From assembly GCF_932526225.1 (NCBI RefSeq), contig NC_064036.1:15493181-15557180 (forward strand): a DNA stretch of 64,000 nt, read 5' to 3'. Source of the DNA: Nematostella vectensis (Eukaryota; Cnidaria; Anthozoa; Actiniaria; Edwardsiidae). The notes under the pieces are model-generated. The model was not told where the DNA came from. It was given only the letters and a program-made list of their open reading frames with translations, and did no database searches. The translations under genes were made by a program, and so were the position numbers. How positions within the stretch are numbered: position 1 is the first letter of the stretch; the number at the start of each line of letters is the position of its first letter. Below are positions 35,401-60,352 of the stretch, one piece after another.

Positions 35401-35821
35401 ATGATCCATCATTAGTTCGCGCGTTAACATCCTCACCTCTTTCTCTCTATTAAGGTATTACACATCCAATATCACATTCAAGCAGTATACGAGGGTTATG
35501 CAGAGTGGTAACATTTATTTTCTATATTCCATTAAAATATTTACACTGCAATGTATTTTAAATCTTCATTTTTGAAATTATATGTCATTTTGATGCTCAT
35601 TTTATAAAAAATAATTATTAAATTCTTGTTAACGTAAGTGAATTTACAATGACAAAAATACAGCTGTTTATCTTGCTATACTACTCAGTCGAGTTACCCA
35701 ATTTTTCAATTTTTTTTATAAAGGTGAGTGTTTAGATTATCAACAAACGGATTGTTCTGCTACGAAGATTCTCCGAACGTGTTCGTGCTGTTCATCTCGG
35801 CCAAAGTCATCCTGCTCACTT
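35401..35821. other. Gap between the minisatellite and orphan gene B
   Basis: AT-rich and non-coding. TTTATT near 35,514 could be the polyadenylation signal (AATAAA, minus strand) of gene B. Confidence 0.4.
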
Positions 35822-37108
35822 CTAGTGAAACAAATGTGTCGCTGATGATCCGTTAAGAAATCGTGCGATATCGAGTCCATACGAGTATCTCAAGATAGAC
35901 TGCGAAGTTGCCCCGGATGGGCTCACATTCTTCTCAGTTACCGTTGACCCGTTGTTTGTCGGAGAGATCGGAGAAGCAGGCATTTGACTTTGATGTTTCT
36001 CGGCTGAATATTTCGCCTTCTTGCGCAATACTGTCTCGTTTAATCTCTTGATGTCCTCTTCTCGTCTCTGGAGCTGTGGTAGGTATAACTTGGCATAGGA
36101 GTCTCTTGTAGCTGTATCATTCCGGTTTTTTCCTGTCACGCCGGGCATTTGTATGTACGGAAGTGACGTCGACAATTTCTGGGGCGACTCCTGCGGCTCT
36201 TTCACCATGGTTGGTGCAACTGGTGACGTCTTTCTTTCCAAGATCCCGGATGCCAGCTCTGGTAGACTCAAAGACTTGTAGAGCTTCAACTCGGTTAATT
36301 CGATATTCTTTTTAGCGATAGTCGGGTTTTTCCTGGTCTCATCCTGGCAGTTTTGCAAGTCTTCCTGAGTCTTTTCTTCATTCTCGTGGTTTTCAATGCC
36401 CCGATATTCTGATAGTAAAGTATCAGCTTCTTTACAAATTCCTTGCCACTCGGAAAGGTGCGTTGTCTGAGAGCCCAGAAGACCCCTCATTCTCGCCTCT
36501 TTACACCTCCTGTAGTGAAGCCCTCTGTGAGATGCGACCTTGTGTTGAATTGACGGCTTCACCTGTTTGTTAGTTCTAAGAACACTCCCTTCGTAGTTGT
36601 CCCCAATCGTCACTTTAGGTGTGTTATAATCCTGTCGCTGTATTATGTTTACTTTCACCTCCGCAGAAGGAAATACTTTATGTTTGCTTGCACTAGTACT
36701 GGCGCTCGGTTGTGCTTTCCCGTTTGTAGTTGTGACCACAGTTTCCACATTTTCCTTTGCTTCTTGTTGTTCTTTTTTCTTTCGGCAACACTCCTCGCAC
36801 TCCACTTTTTCTCCCTCTTTGTTTTCATCGTGTTCAGTCTTCTCTCCGTCGCCATCGCTCTCTGTGTTTTCTTTCTTCTTCTCTTCGTCCTCTTTATTCT
36901 TATTTTGCCGTTTCTTCGACCTGACCTTCGGAATGAATCGCACCTCGACCAGACTATTAAACCTCACTCGCTTTTCCATGTTTTGTTTCCCGTGTTCCTG
37001 AATTTTTACAGTCACTAGAACGCTTTGAAGTTGAGCTTGCACATCTGAATCCTCGCTACTAGCCGGAGAAGAACTGCCGTCTTTCTCTTGCATATCGACG
37101 CTTACCAT
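35822..37108 (-). CDS. Orphan intronless protein with RVxF-like and FIP module (gene B)
   Basis: 428 aa from the ATG at 37108 (MVSVDMQEKDGSSSPASSED); single exon. Not recognised. Residues 47-60 read RVRFNSLVEVRFIP, matching gene A in spacing and key residues ([KR]VRF-x4-EV-x-FIP). As in gene A, the module is followed by a basic stretch (KVRSKKRQNKNK) and a long charged, probably disordered region (Glu/Lys/Asn-rich, about 65-115) with one cysteine cluster (CEECCRKKKE). The C-terminal half holds LKLYKSLSLPELASG and a helical RREEDIKRLNETVLRKKAKY. No signal peptide or membrane helix. Genes A and B are probably ancient duplicates in inverted order; shared function is inferred from the module alone. 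Confidence 0.78.
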   Translation of the reverse strand: MVSVDMQEKDGSSSPASSEDSDVQAQLQSVLVTVKIQEHGKQNMEKRVRFNSLVEVRFIPKVRSKKRQNKNKEDEEKKKENTESDGDGEKTEHDENKEGEKVECEECCRKKKEQQEAKENVETVVTTTNGKAQPSASTSASKHKVFPSAEVKVNIIQRQDYNTPKVTIGDNYEGSVLRTNKQVKPSIQHKVASHRGLHYRRCKEARMRGLLGSQTTHLSEWQGICKEADTLLSEYRGIENHENEEKTQEDLQNCQDETRKNPTIAKKNIELTELKLYKSLSLPELASGILERKTSPVAPTMVKEPQESPQKLSTSLPYIQMPGVTGKNRNDTATRDSYAKLYLPQLQRREEDIKRLNETVLRKKAKYSAEKHQSQMPASPISPTNNGSTVTEKNVSPSGATSQSILRYSYGLDIARFLNGSSATHLFH

Positions 37109-39996
37109 TAACAAGATGAGTTAGAATGCCTACAAAAAACTTGACGATCCTTATACGTAACTCTAACAGGCATACTGGACCTTTGGCCACGGGCGTAGCG
37201 AGTTTTAAAAAGGTTCGAAATCAAAGACATCATCAACTCCTCATTACAGCAAATTACAGTTGCAGATAAAATTGCACAGTTTATTTATGCACCAGAATGT
37301 TCTTATTAATGGCTCGTGCCTACTCATTTGGTTGCAACGTGATTTCTCTATGTCGCTAGGAAATCCAAGGGAATGCACGGGGACACTTAGTTTTATCTGA
37401 CCCTCGCAAAGACTCTACTAGATATCCTTTAGAATCTATAGTCTGTGTGTTTATCTTCAAGCCTTTTAGCATGGAATAATGGATAATACCGGGATAAGTC
37501 TTGTATTGCAAGCCGATGTCGCAGTTGAATGTGTTGTTTATGTCCACTCCCCTCGAATTTTGTTATTTAATTCTGTGTTTGGGGTGTACAGACCCAACAC
37601 TCGTATCAAACTATTGTCCCTTCGACAATAACCACTTTGCTAAAGTCAAATAAACCTCAATTCCAGTATTTGAGTGCTAAAACCACCTACTCCAATTCAC
37701 AGCTCGCTTGTGGCTACTTGTAAACGAGACACTTGAAATCCGATACGTCTGTTAGCAGGTGTAAAATCGAATTTTTCTATATCGTCGAGATGTGTGTCCT
37801 CCGATCTGGCGCAAAAGAGTTTGACAGCACGGATGTGTGTGGATCGCATAAGAGCGTCCTCTTATCAGCCACACTTCTCCATTCTTCAAAACCAATTCAC
37901 AGGCCAGATTCTGTGAAAATCCAAAAAGCAAAAGTCCAATCCTGATTAAGTTATCACTGATAAAAAAGTACTCGCGATGTAGTTCTGGTGCAATTGAATT
38001 CGTACCTGGTAGAGTTGCTACCTGTGATTTGCACATTTATCCATAACAACACTATTTCAAAAGGCAATTGTTAAATGGGGTAATTAACACTTTATAATAA
38101 TGCCAGCCCTAATTACCGTGACGTTAACAAGATAGCGTTTACCGCTATTGAATAGCTAATTACACGGAACTGCCGAGTCTTTTTTGAGTGTTAGGAACCA
38201 AGGTTATGAAAAACAAGGTTAATCACGACTCTCCTTGTATTGGACGTCATTCCGTTTCTTGTGGGATGTTTATCAGGTTTTGAAAAAGAGTTTTGTTAAT
38301 GCCGGGAACATTTATTACAGGATTTATTTCACGTAATTTTCCTGGTATGGGAACACCGTTACGTTTTTTTCTTATTTTTGCTCCGAGGAACATGGATGAG
38401 CAAGAATGTTTGCCCTAATTTTTTGTGCACCCAAAACGGTGAGCCTGTGCTCGGTGCTTAACTTTATTCTTTTAGAATGCTTTATTGGCTTTATCTTAAA
38501 ATTAATGTTGAATATATGTGTTGCTATAGTAATGTAATGATGCCGATATCATGTGCAGCGCAGTACGCATGCGCGTGCTCTGGAGAAAACAAGCACAATC
38601 GTAGTGTTGAATCGTTCGAGAAAAGGTACGAAAGGCTGACTTCAGTCGCTGTTTTGACTAAATGTACAGCATTAAAACCACACTGTACAAACGATGACAG
38701 ATTTGTGTGATAATGAGGGAGTCATAAAGAAAATTATAGCCTTAGCTTTGCCCTAGTTTTCTAAGCATTCCCCAAAATGTGACAGTTCGCCGGTAAAAAG
38801 CCGCCATTTCAAAACAAAAAGGCTGGTTTAACCGCGCGGTACTGGAAATAGTCTTGCGTTTTTAAGCACTGGCCTAGTGATGCCATCATTGTAGAGCGAG
38901 GCCAGGGGAGACTGCTCGAGTTAGCAAGACCCGTTGTCTTTGCGCAAAAAAGAGTTCGCATACACGTCCGCCATGATAGAATCTTAAAAATTCCCATGGT
39001 CCAAGTCGCCCTAAGTAGACTTCGATATTTTTCACTCTACATCTCATCGAGCTGTGCGTAGCGTAGCCGTCAAAGACAGAGCTAGGAACCTTGTCATAGA
39101 TAGCGCTGTTGGGGTCGAAATCTCTAGGCTAGCCTTAAAGCTTAAGATTACATTTTGCGTTGAAAAGTTATTACATTTCGCGTTCCGCTGGGGCGAAATT
39201 AAATTCTTGACGATATCAATCACGGCAGTTGTTTTTCTAAATGGTCTAAAAGAGCCTGGGGCGAGCGAGCGGAAAACTTCAGGGCCTGGGCCTATTTTAA
39301 AATGGCGGCCTACAAAATCGTAGTTAACACAAATTCCTACAAGTTCACACGATTGAAGCGGACTTCGAAATATGGTTCATGATGTCCTTATAAGGAATTG
39401 ACCGAATCGGCTAGGAATTTTTTTTTGTTGACTACAGTTTTCAAAACAAGATTGATTGATATGGCTTCTTTCCGCTATAGAAAAGAATACAAACACTTCT
39501 AATCTATACATTATTTTTATAACGCAATAAAAAGCTGTTTGTCTCGTTTAAAAGTCAGAAAACAGTTTCCCATCAGTATGCGCATTCGCGTAGTGATGAC
39601 GTCATCATAAACCTGATTATAGCATCCAGCACCTGCTTCGGAATGTGACTTAGAATATATTTCCCCCAAAAATATTGATCCATGTACAACATCTTAACTA
39701 AACATTTCAGCAAATGAAAATGGTTTATTTTACACTACCAGCATAGCTTTTATAGTTCTTTGTGCCTCGTTATATGTTAGCGGATACAAGAGATCGTCGT
39801 GAATTCGTCGAGTTCTGCCGATGCTTTTCGGGGCCAATATTGTAATATTTATTGCCATGGGTCCTCTATGAATTATTAAGGCTTTTTAACATTTCCATAT
39901 TCTAGATTCTAACTGCGCAAAACTCATTTGACGGACGGTTTTTGATGAGTTAAAAATTCACAAAATACTTCCGAAATTTGCGTTTCCCCGGCGTTA
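37109..39996. other. Gap between orphan gene B and the GPCR
   Basis: Non-coding. It holds the 5' flank of gene B, the Mutator-like fragment at 38,555-38,873 and the 5' flank of the GPCR. No additional gene is seen. Confidence 0.5.
38555..38873. mobile_element. Fragment of the Mutator-like element seen at 4.1-5.1 kb
   Basis: Strong similarity, in the same order, to 4,600-4,905: ATGCGCGTGCTCTGG, AACAAGCACAATCGTAGTGT, GCTGACTTCAGTCGCTGTTT, GAGGGAGTCATAAAGAAAAT and CAGTTCGCCGGTAAAAAGCC. Both terminal repeats are missing, so this is a remnant. Confidence 0.85.
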
Positions 39997-52974
<12,978 letters not shown>

Positions 52975-53259
52975 GACATGCAGCGACACCCTATTGAGCA
53001 CGTACTACTGCACAGAGTAGCCCTAGAAGCAAAGCACTTTTCGAGGCAACGATGAGGGAACGAGATCAGACAAGCAGAGAGCTAGACAGGGTCATTTCTC
53101 CCAGAAGTTAAAGAAAATAAGTAACGTTTCGTGAGGATTATTACACCCATCGGTAGGATATATTTCCGTTTAATTTAAAATTAACGAATGCAATCTCAAA
53201 TATATACAACCTTCCCTTTCAAGTTTAGAGGTTTCGCAACCCAAAAGCCTTAATAGCCA

Positions 53260-53265
53260 AATAAA
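53260..53265 (+). promoter_or_regulatory. Polyadenylation signal of the GPCR
   Basis: AATAAA 285 bases downstream of the stop at 52972-52974. Confidence 0.5.
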
Positions 53266-55224
53266 AATATTTTTGGCCAGTTTTTCTCGTGACTTGTTCA
53301 GTATTGTAGGAGCCTTTAATTTTCAATTGTATAGCTGATCAGGCTTCAAATAAAAAAAGGACGCACAAAGTTGTTGTTTTTTTTGGGGGGGGGGGGGGTA
53401 GAGGGGTAAATTTCGTTAAGTTCAATATCGTTCTCGCTAGAACGACCACAGGCGGTAGGAGAATACCTAATATTGAAGTTAGTCCAGCGATACAGTGTTT
53501 TTCCGACGACTGTGGAGTTCCTTGCTTGGATTAGTTTTCTTACAGTTGTTACGGTCTTCGCGAATCAAGGTCTATTGTGAATAACTGACAACTGTCTTGT
53601 GAAAAGGTATCCTCGCGCGGGTCCACAACAAGGATACCAATTTCAACAAATACGATATCTGTTTATTTTATTGGTGAAATAAGAGTTTCGCTTACAAAGT
53701 GTAACACATTGATTCACATGAACTACGTTTAAATTTTAAATGGTAGACTCAAAAGTGCACAAAAATACTATTTTCTTGCGCTACTTTACCTAATGCATTA
53801 GCAAGCAATCACAAACAATAGGAATCACAAATAAGACAATACACATATTAACGCGAAAGCATACGATTAATGTAATGTATATACTCTATAGTTGTTAACG
53901 AACCTAAGGCTGAGTTCAAACGTCGTATTATCCATGAGCCGTATTCAATGCAAATGTTGCAAATAAAGGTGAAACAATCTACTTGATTCATTTGCAAACA
54001 TTTGCATTGAATACGGCTCATGGATAATACGACGTTTGAACTGAGCCTAATTGAAACAGGTCGTCTTCACACCCTTCATACTGAAGTTCTTCCAAAATAA
54101 CTGTTAATTTATTCCAAGAAAAACGTGAATTTTCCAGGAAAAGTTAGAAGAACACTTATTCGATGGTGGAACTGCGGGCCACGCGTTTGCACAATACGAA
54201 TGGCACCGTCTTATTAAGCTAACTATGAAAAAATTCCATTCCCAAACAACTTACGTAAAAAATAAAGGGTGGTCTCTAGGTTCCTATACCTGCTCAGACA
54301 TCGTCAAAGAAAAAAATTTAATCTCTGCGTTAAATCCTTTCACAACAATCAACATTATATCTAATAACACCCAACAGAGCTAAATAAAAGGGAAGCTTCA
54401 ATATATGGTACTCATCTTGTAACTTCTTTAGTAGCCTTAAAATAGTTTTGAATTTTGCCGACAAAAATATATTCTTAGAATCCTTGCCAGGTTCATATCT
54501 AGTACAGCATACACCATTAATATCATAAAACATCGATCAAGAACGGTAAGACATGCCCTTATACAGCTTTTATAAAGTAGGTTATAAAATAACCATAGTG
54601 GGCTAAGTTATTAGCTACTTGATAAAGGCGCTGTTATTCATTGTCTTCATGGTTTATCTAATAAAAGACACTCATCATAATAATTACTTACTGGTGTATA
54701 TATTGGCCATGCCAAGTTAAGGGGCTTAGAGGCCAAAGCAAGATGAGGGTCTAGTATCAGACAACACCCTTTAGGGGTTGACCATATAATTTTCGAAGGA
54801 AGGGGGGGTGTTGACCAAGATTTTTTTAGTTAAATTAAGAATTAAACGGTCAGCCTTTAAGCTGCCACAATCATGTCACCTTACAAAGCACATTTGACAC
54901 TTATCAGTACTACATACACACAAACATGTTTATAAAGAATAACACATCCATGATGCATTGATGACAGTTCTTCAAGAATTAAGAGTTTCTGTCACTCACT
55001 TGCTAGCAACAACAACTGCCTAGCCTCACACACAACTTATCTTCCTTTCATCCACCTCACTTCAACCCAGTGGGAGATATTCCATAAAGTCAAGAATTGC
55101 ATATTTAGAGTTTTTCATCTTTGGCTTATCATCACATTGTTATCTTTTGAAAGCTCATAGGGTAATTCCAGGAAAAACTGTGCATCTTGATTAAACTAAA
55201 AAATTCCCCATAAATTAAACTTTT
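53266..55224. other. Gap between the convergent GPCR and eIF4E genes
   Basis: No gene is seen. It contains a G run near 53,383-53,398, a hairpin MITE at 53,905-54,049 and AT-rich sequence. Confidence 0.5.
53905..54049. mobile_element. Hairpin MITE, about 145 bp
   Basis: Two 58-60 bp arms, nearly perfect inverted copies (AGTTCAAACGTCGTATTATC, CATGAGCCGTATTCAATGCA and onward), are separated by a loop of about 25 bp. The outer ends TAAGGCTGAG and CTGAGCCTA resemble the ends of the MITE at 7,733. The whole sequence could fold into one long hairpin RNA if transcribed. Confidence 0.85.
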
Positions 55225-55230
55225 TTTATT
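55225..55230 (-). promoter_or_regulatory. Polyadenylation signal of eIF4E
   Basis: AATAAA on the minus strand (TTTATT on plus), about 190 bases past the stop at 55420-55422. Confidence 0.6.
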
Positions 55231-55419
55231 ATACACTAGTGTGCTAAGATCATTTTTAATAAGATCAAGAATGAAGCACATGCTGATGATAAAAACTCCT
55301 AGATGGCAATATGAAAGATCTTTGGCTGGGTAGAGTAAGAGCTTGGCTTATTGGACGTAGCATTAAATATAATACCTCCTAGTCTTCATAAAATATTGAA
55401 GCTTTGTTGATAGGGTTCA

Positions 55420-58400
55420 TCATACTGAGAATAGGGACTTTGTGGTGGATCCTGTCTTGGTCATTGTGTCTTGGTGAGCCTGGCAAACAATACATAAGTG
55501 ACACACTTAAAAAACAACAACTTTAGAAGTACAACAAGCCATGGCTCCTGGCAAACAACTATAGATGTACAACAAGCCATACTGAACATGACATATTATA
55601 TTACACAAAAAAGGCTTGAGCAACATCAATAACCAAATTGATATAGTTTCATTGCTTTAATTTTTTGACACTTTTTGGTAGATTATTCTTAGTTTTAATA
55701 TTTCAAAATTTTAGAAATGTAAATGTATCAATTGTATCATCTTGTAGCGTTTTGCATTAAATGATACATGAAATATGCCCAGTCACACAAAAAAGCACAC
55801 ACGGAGGGTACAGGCAGAGATTGACTGAACACAGCTGTTGATTTCTGAAGCCCTCTTACCTGATATCCTATGAACATTTTTGGTGGAAGTCCTAACCTTT
55901 CCTTGAAAACTTGCCTGAAATGAGATATTACCTTTTTATATTTCTTGACAGTAACACATTTGTCACACATTTTATTTATCCATGTGAAGATAATGGCAAA
56001 ATAACTATGCAAAAACATATTTCTATTCCATTTACTAAAAATGCCTAGGCAAAAACAAAGTTTTACCTTTCATTTACTTAATTCAATAGAAAATATTGCA
56101 ATAAAAAGAATCCCTACTCGTATTTGGCATTTTGCTAAAAAATAACAAAAAAGCAGCTGTCAGAGAATCTTAAATGGCAAGTAAGTTCAATGCATAGTTT
56201 AATAATAGGGACCTTAAGCATGCGAAAATGTAGAACGCCACAGACGCAGCATAGTTGGAACGCTGAGAATGACGCGCTTGCAAATCCAAGGTCCCTAATA
56301 ACCCACCCTATCCTTCTTGTTCCCTCTTCATCAGTAGCATTCCCTGTCCATACAGCAATCTTGTCACCCTTGTTACGAATTTGGACAACAGCACCACAAA
56401 CACCCTCAGAGTATTCACCAAAGGCTTCTCCTATAAGGCACAGCAGCTGCAAAAAAAAACCGGGAGCTGAGTGAAAGATATAGAGATAACAAAGTTTGCT
56501 TTTATTTCTTATTTTAAAATAGTCAAATCAAAATATTGGTCTGTCGTCAATGCTGCATTTTGATTGGTTGACATTTTAACTAGCAAGTCATACAAATTAA
56601 AGCAAAAAAGTTCTGAATTTGAAAGTAGAAAAATAAGAAATGTCTAACCAGATATGGTTTTTGGCCATAAAAATTGACCTTCTTTTCGTGATTTGACTAA
56701 AATAAGGCCTTTGGCCTCATGCTCTATTCACTCAGAGCCTGAGGGGTTAAGGGATAACTGTAAATATTAAACTACGTTAAAAGCGGTGATCACACCAGTT
56801 TACTGGCAACCAGTCACATCAGTCTGATTATCAGCCACGTCCTTGAAGAAACTTCCAATAGACACACTGCTTTTTGAACTGGAAATAATCTGGTGTGATG
56901 CCGGTTTAAAAATTCACCTATCAGCCAAAAACTATCAAACATTCCAGAGGGTTAAAGCACTTACCATCTCTAGCCAGAATCTATCAAGGTCACTGTCTCC
57001 GATTCTCATTACAGAGGGTTCAAGCACTTACCGTCTCTAGCCAGAATCTATCAAGATCACTCTGTCTCTGATTCTTATTTGTGTTTATAAGCCAGCGTCC
57101 ACCATCCTTATTTCTCTTGTCTTCCCACATAGGTTCAATTCCGTCCTAGAAATGAAAGATTTCTATTAGCAAAAATGTTATGTGATCAGTGCCAATCCCA
57201 AATGCCTTTTAAATTTTCATACATGCACAATTATATCAAATATCCACAAATGGGGATTACTGTGCTTGGTGACATTCACAAAACCAGAGGTGAATACTGC
57301 AACTGTTTCAAGTACACAGGAAATATCTCTTATTCAAGTGACATTTACAAAACCAGAGTTCAACAACTGCTTCAAGCAAACAGGAATATATCTCTTATTC
57401 TACTCAAAGTCGATGTGCACTTTGTCAAGAACTCATTCATCATTTTTATCTTATCTTTTTTAATTGGTCAAACTTTATTCTCTATATCTGTACTTTCTCT
57501 CCCCTTATGAAATAGAACAACTTACAATTTAGGCCTACAACACACTAATGTAGGTGATTTTGTACAATAGTATGAGGGAATTTAAATCGCCTGCTGAAAA
57601 TCGCCAGGTCTGTCTTTGCGGTGATGGCAAATTCTATGTAAACCTCTGATTCATCTGATACTGACGATAAAATTCACTGATGATCACCAGCAATTGAATT
57701 TGCTCATACAGACAAAATCGCCTAGTGTGTCGTAGGCTTGAGTGTTAGTCAGAATTAATCACCTGAAAGCTGCCAAGACCTAGTGTTTACGAGACAAAAG
57801 GATTAATATTACACTTCTAACCTTGAATAATGAATAGTCACAGCCTGGCTGTAATCTGCTTGCTTGTTGTATATGGTTATATATTCTGTGAAAAATCAAC
57901 AATCACAATAAACACAATAAACATGCAATACACAATATACACATTCACACACATCTACTTAAAAAGAAAAATGGTAAAAAAATTAAATGTCAACTTACCC
58001 CCAGAAGTCCTCCACCTTTATTTTAAAGTAGAAATCAGTAAAGGAAACTTAATATTGGCTTAAATGAACAGAAAACTTGATAAAATAGCCTTAAAAATAA
58101 CCCACAAAGAGGGGTTAATATGGCTCCCATCCAGCAATGTCAGATTAGATCATTTGACACAGACCAATTGAGAAATCAGCATAAGATACTAAAGTATATC
58201 TAAAGCTTGAACGCTTAGACAAAAGATAAGTGACAGAGAGCCTAAACACACAATATTAATGCAAAAAATATTTGGATAATGAAACCTATTAAAACTAAAG
58301 GATGTATCTTCTATCTGAACTATCAAATGTAGCAGCCTTCTACCAACTTTCAAACAAGGTTGCTGCAGTGTGGAAATTCTATATTTGTTTTAATGTACAC

Positions 58401-60253
58401 TTGATTATTTATTTGGAAATTATTGAAACACTGTGAGCTACCACACATGGATACTCAGAGTGCAACCTTATTTGAAACACTGTAGGGGTATACAAAGTGT
58501 AACCCTGATAACTCAAACTCAATTAATTTGAACTTCCTGTTAACTCGCACAGTGTCAAGCTCTTTAAAGACTAATTTTCAGTAATTTCTAATGGGACTTC
58601 CTGGTAATTCAAACTGCTTTGCAATTCCCTTGAGGATCTAAGTTAGCTTGTTTATATTGAAATAAAAATAAACAAATAACTTCAAAAGCAATATGTACAT
58701 CTACCATTATAATCATATTATCTTTTCAAGGATACAGTATCAAAAGAGGTAATGTTCCTTAAATTAGCTGCCCATGATTTGGACTTGTCATTCTTGAAGA
58801 ACCATAAGACCCATCGATTCTGAAGTGGATGCTTCATATACTTTTTAGAAACTGCTACAGCATTTTCTTCACTGTCTTCTTCTTTCTTCTGGAATAAAGA
58901 AAAACTGGCATTATTACTAGGGTGACTAGAAAAATGACAAACATGCTGTAGAATAACTAAACAATCTACTTAAGAATGTTGAAATCAAAGAAAAAACATC
59001 AACACAAGGTTGATACAGTATTTTTTTAAGCTTCTAGGAAGACAGAGTAGTTTACACTGTTGTTTGGAGCATTTGCCTTTGTCAGCGCTAGAGGCTCATC
59101 TTATACCCATCCCTTTTGCCCAACACAGAGGTGTAAAACAAACCATTCCAATATTGGGTTTATTTATCTCTCTAAGAAAATGGTAAGGAGAAAAAAACTG
59201 GAGTTTCAAAGAGGAAATATAGACCCCTTTTAGACATGTTTGGTTAAGGCCATGTACTTCATGATAACAGGGAACCTCTACCATTTATATAACATTTTTA
59301 CATATTTGAATTGACAGGCAAAGCTTAGTTTATGTATCAAAAATATAAAACCTAATCATCATAAACAACTACTTTTGAGAAGTCAGAATTTACTTATAAT
59401 ACTAAGTTTCTTTTTCAACGTTTTTTGGATGTTTATTTTATGGTCAATATTATAAAATGTCATGCCCACAATATAATGTGGCCACACTTGTATTTTTTTA
59501 CTACAGCGGCGTCATCCTACCCACAACACCAACACAGTACATGCTAGCATACAAAAAATTTCATATAATACTTTAATCGACGTACTTTAATAGAAGCATA
59601 TATAAGGCCCAGGCCATAGTACTTGTTTTGTGATTTCTTTTTCTTTAAATCGTTTTTTTTATATATATCAGCGTCGTGGTAGCTCTCCTCACAATCATCT
59701 CACGCACAAATTTCATCATAGCTTGCACGAGTCACCTAATTCAATCGGAATCTTAAATACTTCGAAGGCAAAACCACCTTGTGAGGGTATACTGCGTGTG
59801 ATAATTGAAATGTGTAGAGTTTTATCGTGTAAAACACCAAACCACGACCACGAGAATGAAAGCAAAGGTCGATCAGGAACGGCCCAGACTCAAGGGCTAA
59901 GCAGAAATACCAAGACTTTGATCGAAAAATTATCACAACGGCAACGTATTAGGCTTTATATGTGTCTATCACATTTTAACAGGTATTTATTCTAAAGAAT
60001 TTCCGATGAAAATATTGTACATTCATTGAAAATAAGTACAAATATGTAGATTATCAATAGTTACGTGAATAAACTTGGCTGAGATTGCAGGCACACGGGC
60101 TTGCCACAAGAGGAACGGATTTCGCGAACAAAACCAAACAATTCCCCGTTAAATTTCCGGTCAAGACTATCTCTGATTACTAGCCAAAATACTCACATCC
60201 TCTGTTGTCGTTTCTTTCTTTTCTTTGGTCGCCGTTTCGTCTCCAGAAGCCAT
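55420..60253 (-). CDS. eif4e: Translation initiation factor eIF4E (mRNA cap-binding protein)
   Basis: Binds the m7G cap and recruits eIF4G to start translation. Eight exons join in frame to 219 aa: 60197-60253, 58736-58888, 57999-58015, 57822-57885, 57032-57145, 56307-56446, 55860-55914 and 55420-55479. Family signatures include HPLQNRWVLWFFKNDKSKSW, FDT-VEDFWG-IYNHIQ, DGIEPMWEDK (cap-stacking Trp and the Glu next to it), DLDRFWLET-LLCLIGE, the second cap-stacking Trp in KIAVWTG, KERLGLPPK and the C-terminal TKTGSTTKSLFSV. All key residues are present. The third exon is only 17 nt and encodes VEDFW plus part of a Gly. Exon 5 has a duplicated donor 67 bp downstream. The ATG at 60253 opens a short acidic/basic disordered tail. 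Confidence 0.95.
56777..56909. mobile_element. MITE C, TTAA-flanked, about 133 bp, related to MITE B
   Basis: TTAA edges (56777-56780 and 56906-56909), inverted ends around CACACCAGTTTACTGG / CTGGTGTGATGCCGG, and an interior CACGTCCTTGAAGAAACTTC then AGACACACTGCTTTT shared with MITE B. It is an internally shortened family member, in the eIF4E intron after exon 57032-57145. Confidence 0.75.
56944..57077 (-). repeat. 67-bp tandem duplication of the eIF4E exon 5 end and donor
   Basis: On the minus strand the segment with CTTGATAGATTCTGGCTAGA, GAC/TG and gtaagtgctt is present twice, with true donor GT at 57031 and copy GT at 56964. The unit holds about 46 exonic and 21 intronic bases. Reading past the true donor meets an in-frame TGA (GTA AGT GCT TGA). 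Confidence 0.93.
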
Positions 60254-60310
60254 AGTATTACTGCTAAACTCGTGTTACAAATGCTCTAAAAACACTCAGT
60301 ACCGGCTCGT

Positions 60311-60340
60311 CACGTGGTCGCTAGCATGGAGCATGCGCAT
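60311..60340 (-). promoter_or_regulatory. eIF4E promoter: E-box and NRF1-like site
   Basis: CACGTG at 60311-60316, 58 bp upstream of the ATG, and GCATGCGCAT at 60331-60340. A further TGCGCATGCG palindrome lies at 60543-60552. E-boxes in the eIF4E promoter are Myc targets in mammals, and NRF1-type sites are common at housekeeping promoters. Function here is inferred from position. Confidence 0.4.
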
Positions 60341-60352
60341 TACGAGTCAAGT

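Noticed and set aside
34016-35415. Open frames of up to 462 codons rich in Ser, Pro, Ile and His
   Set aside because: A 20-bp minisatellite keeps all forward frames open at once, which a real gene would not do.
59630-59995. 121-codon open frame on plus inside eIF4E intron 1
   Set aside because: Antisense to a real intron, no recognisable motif and no supporting signals.
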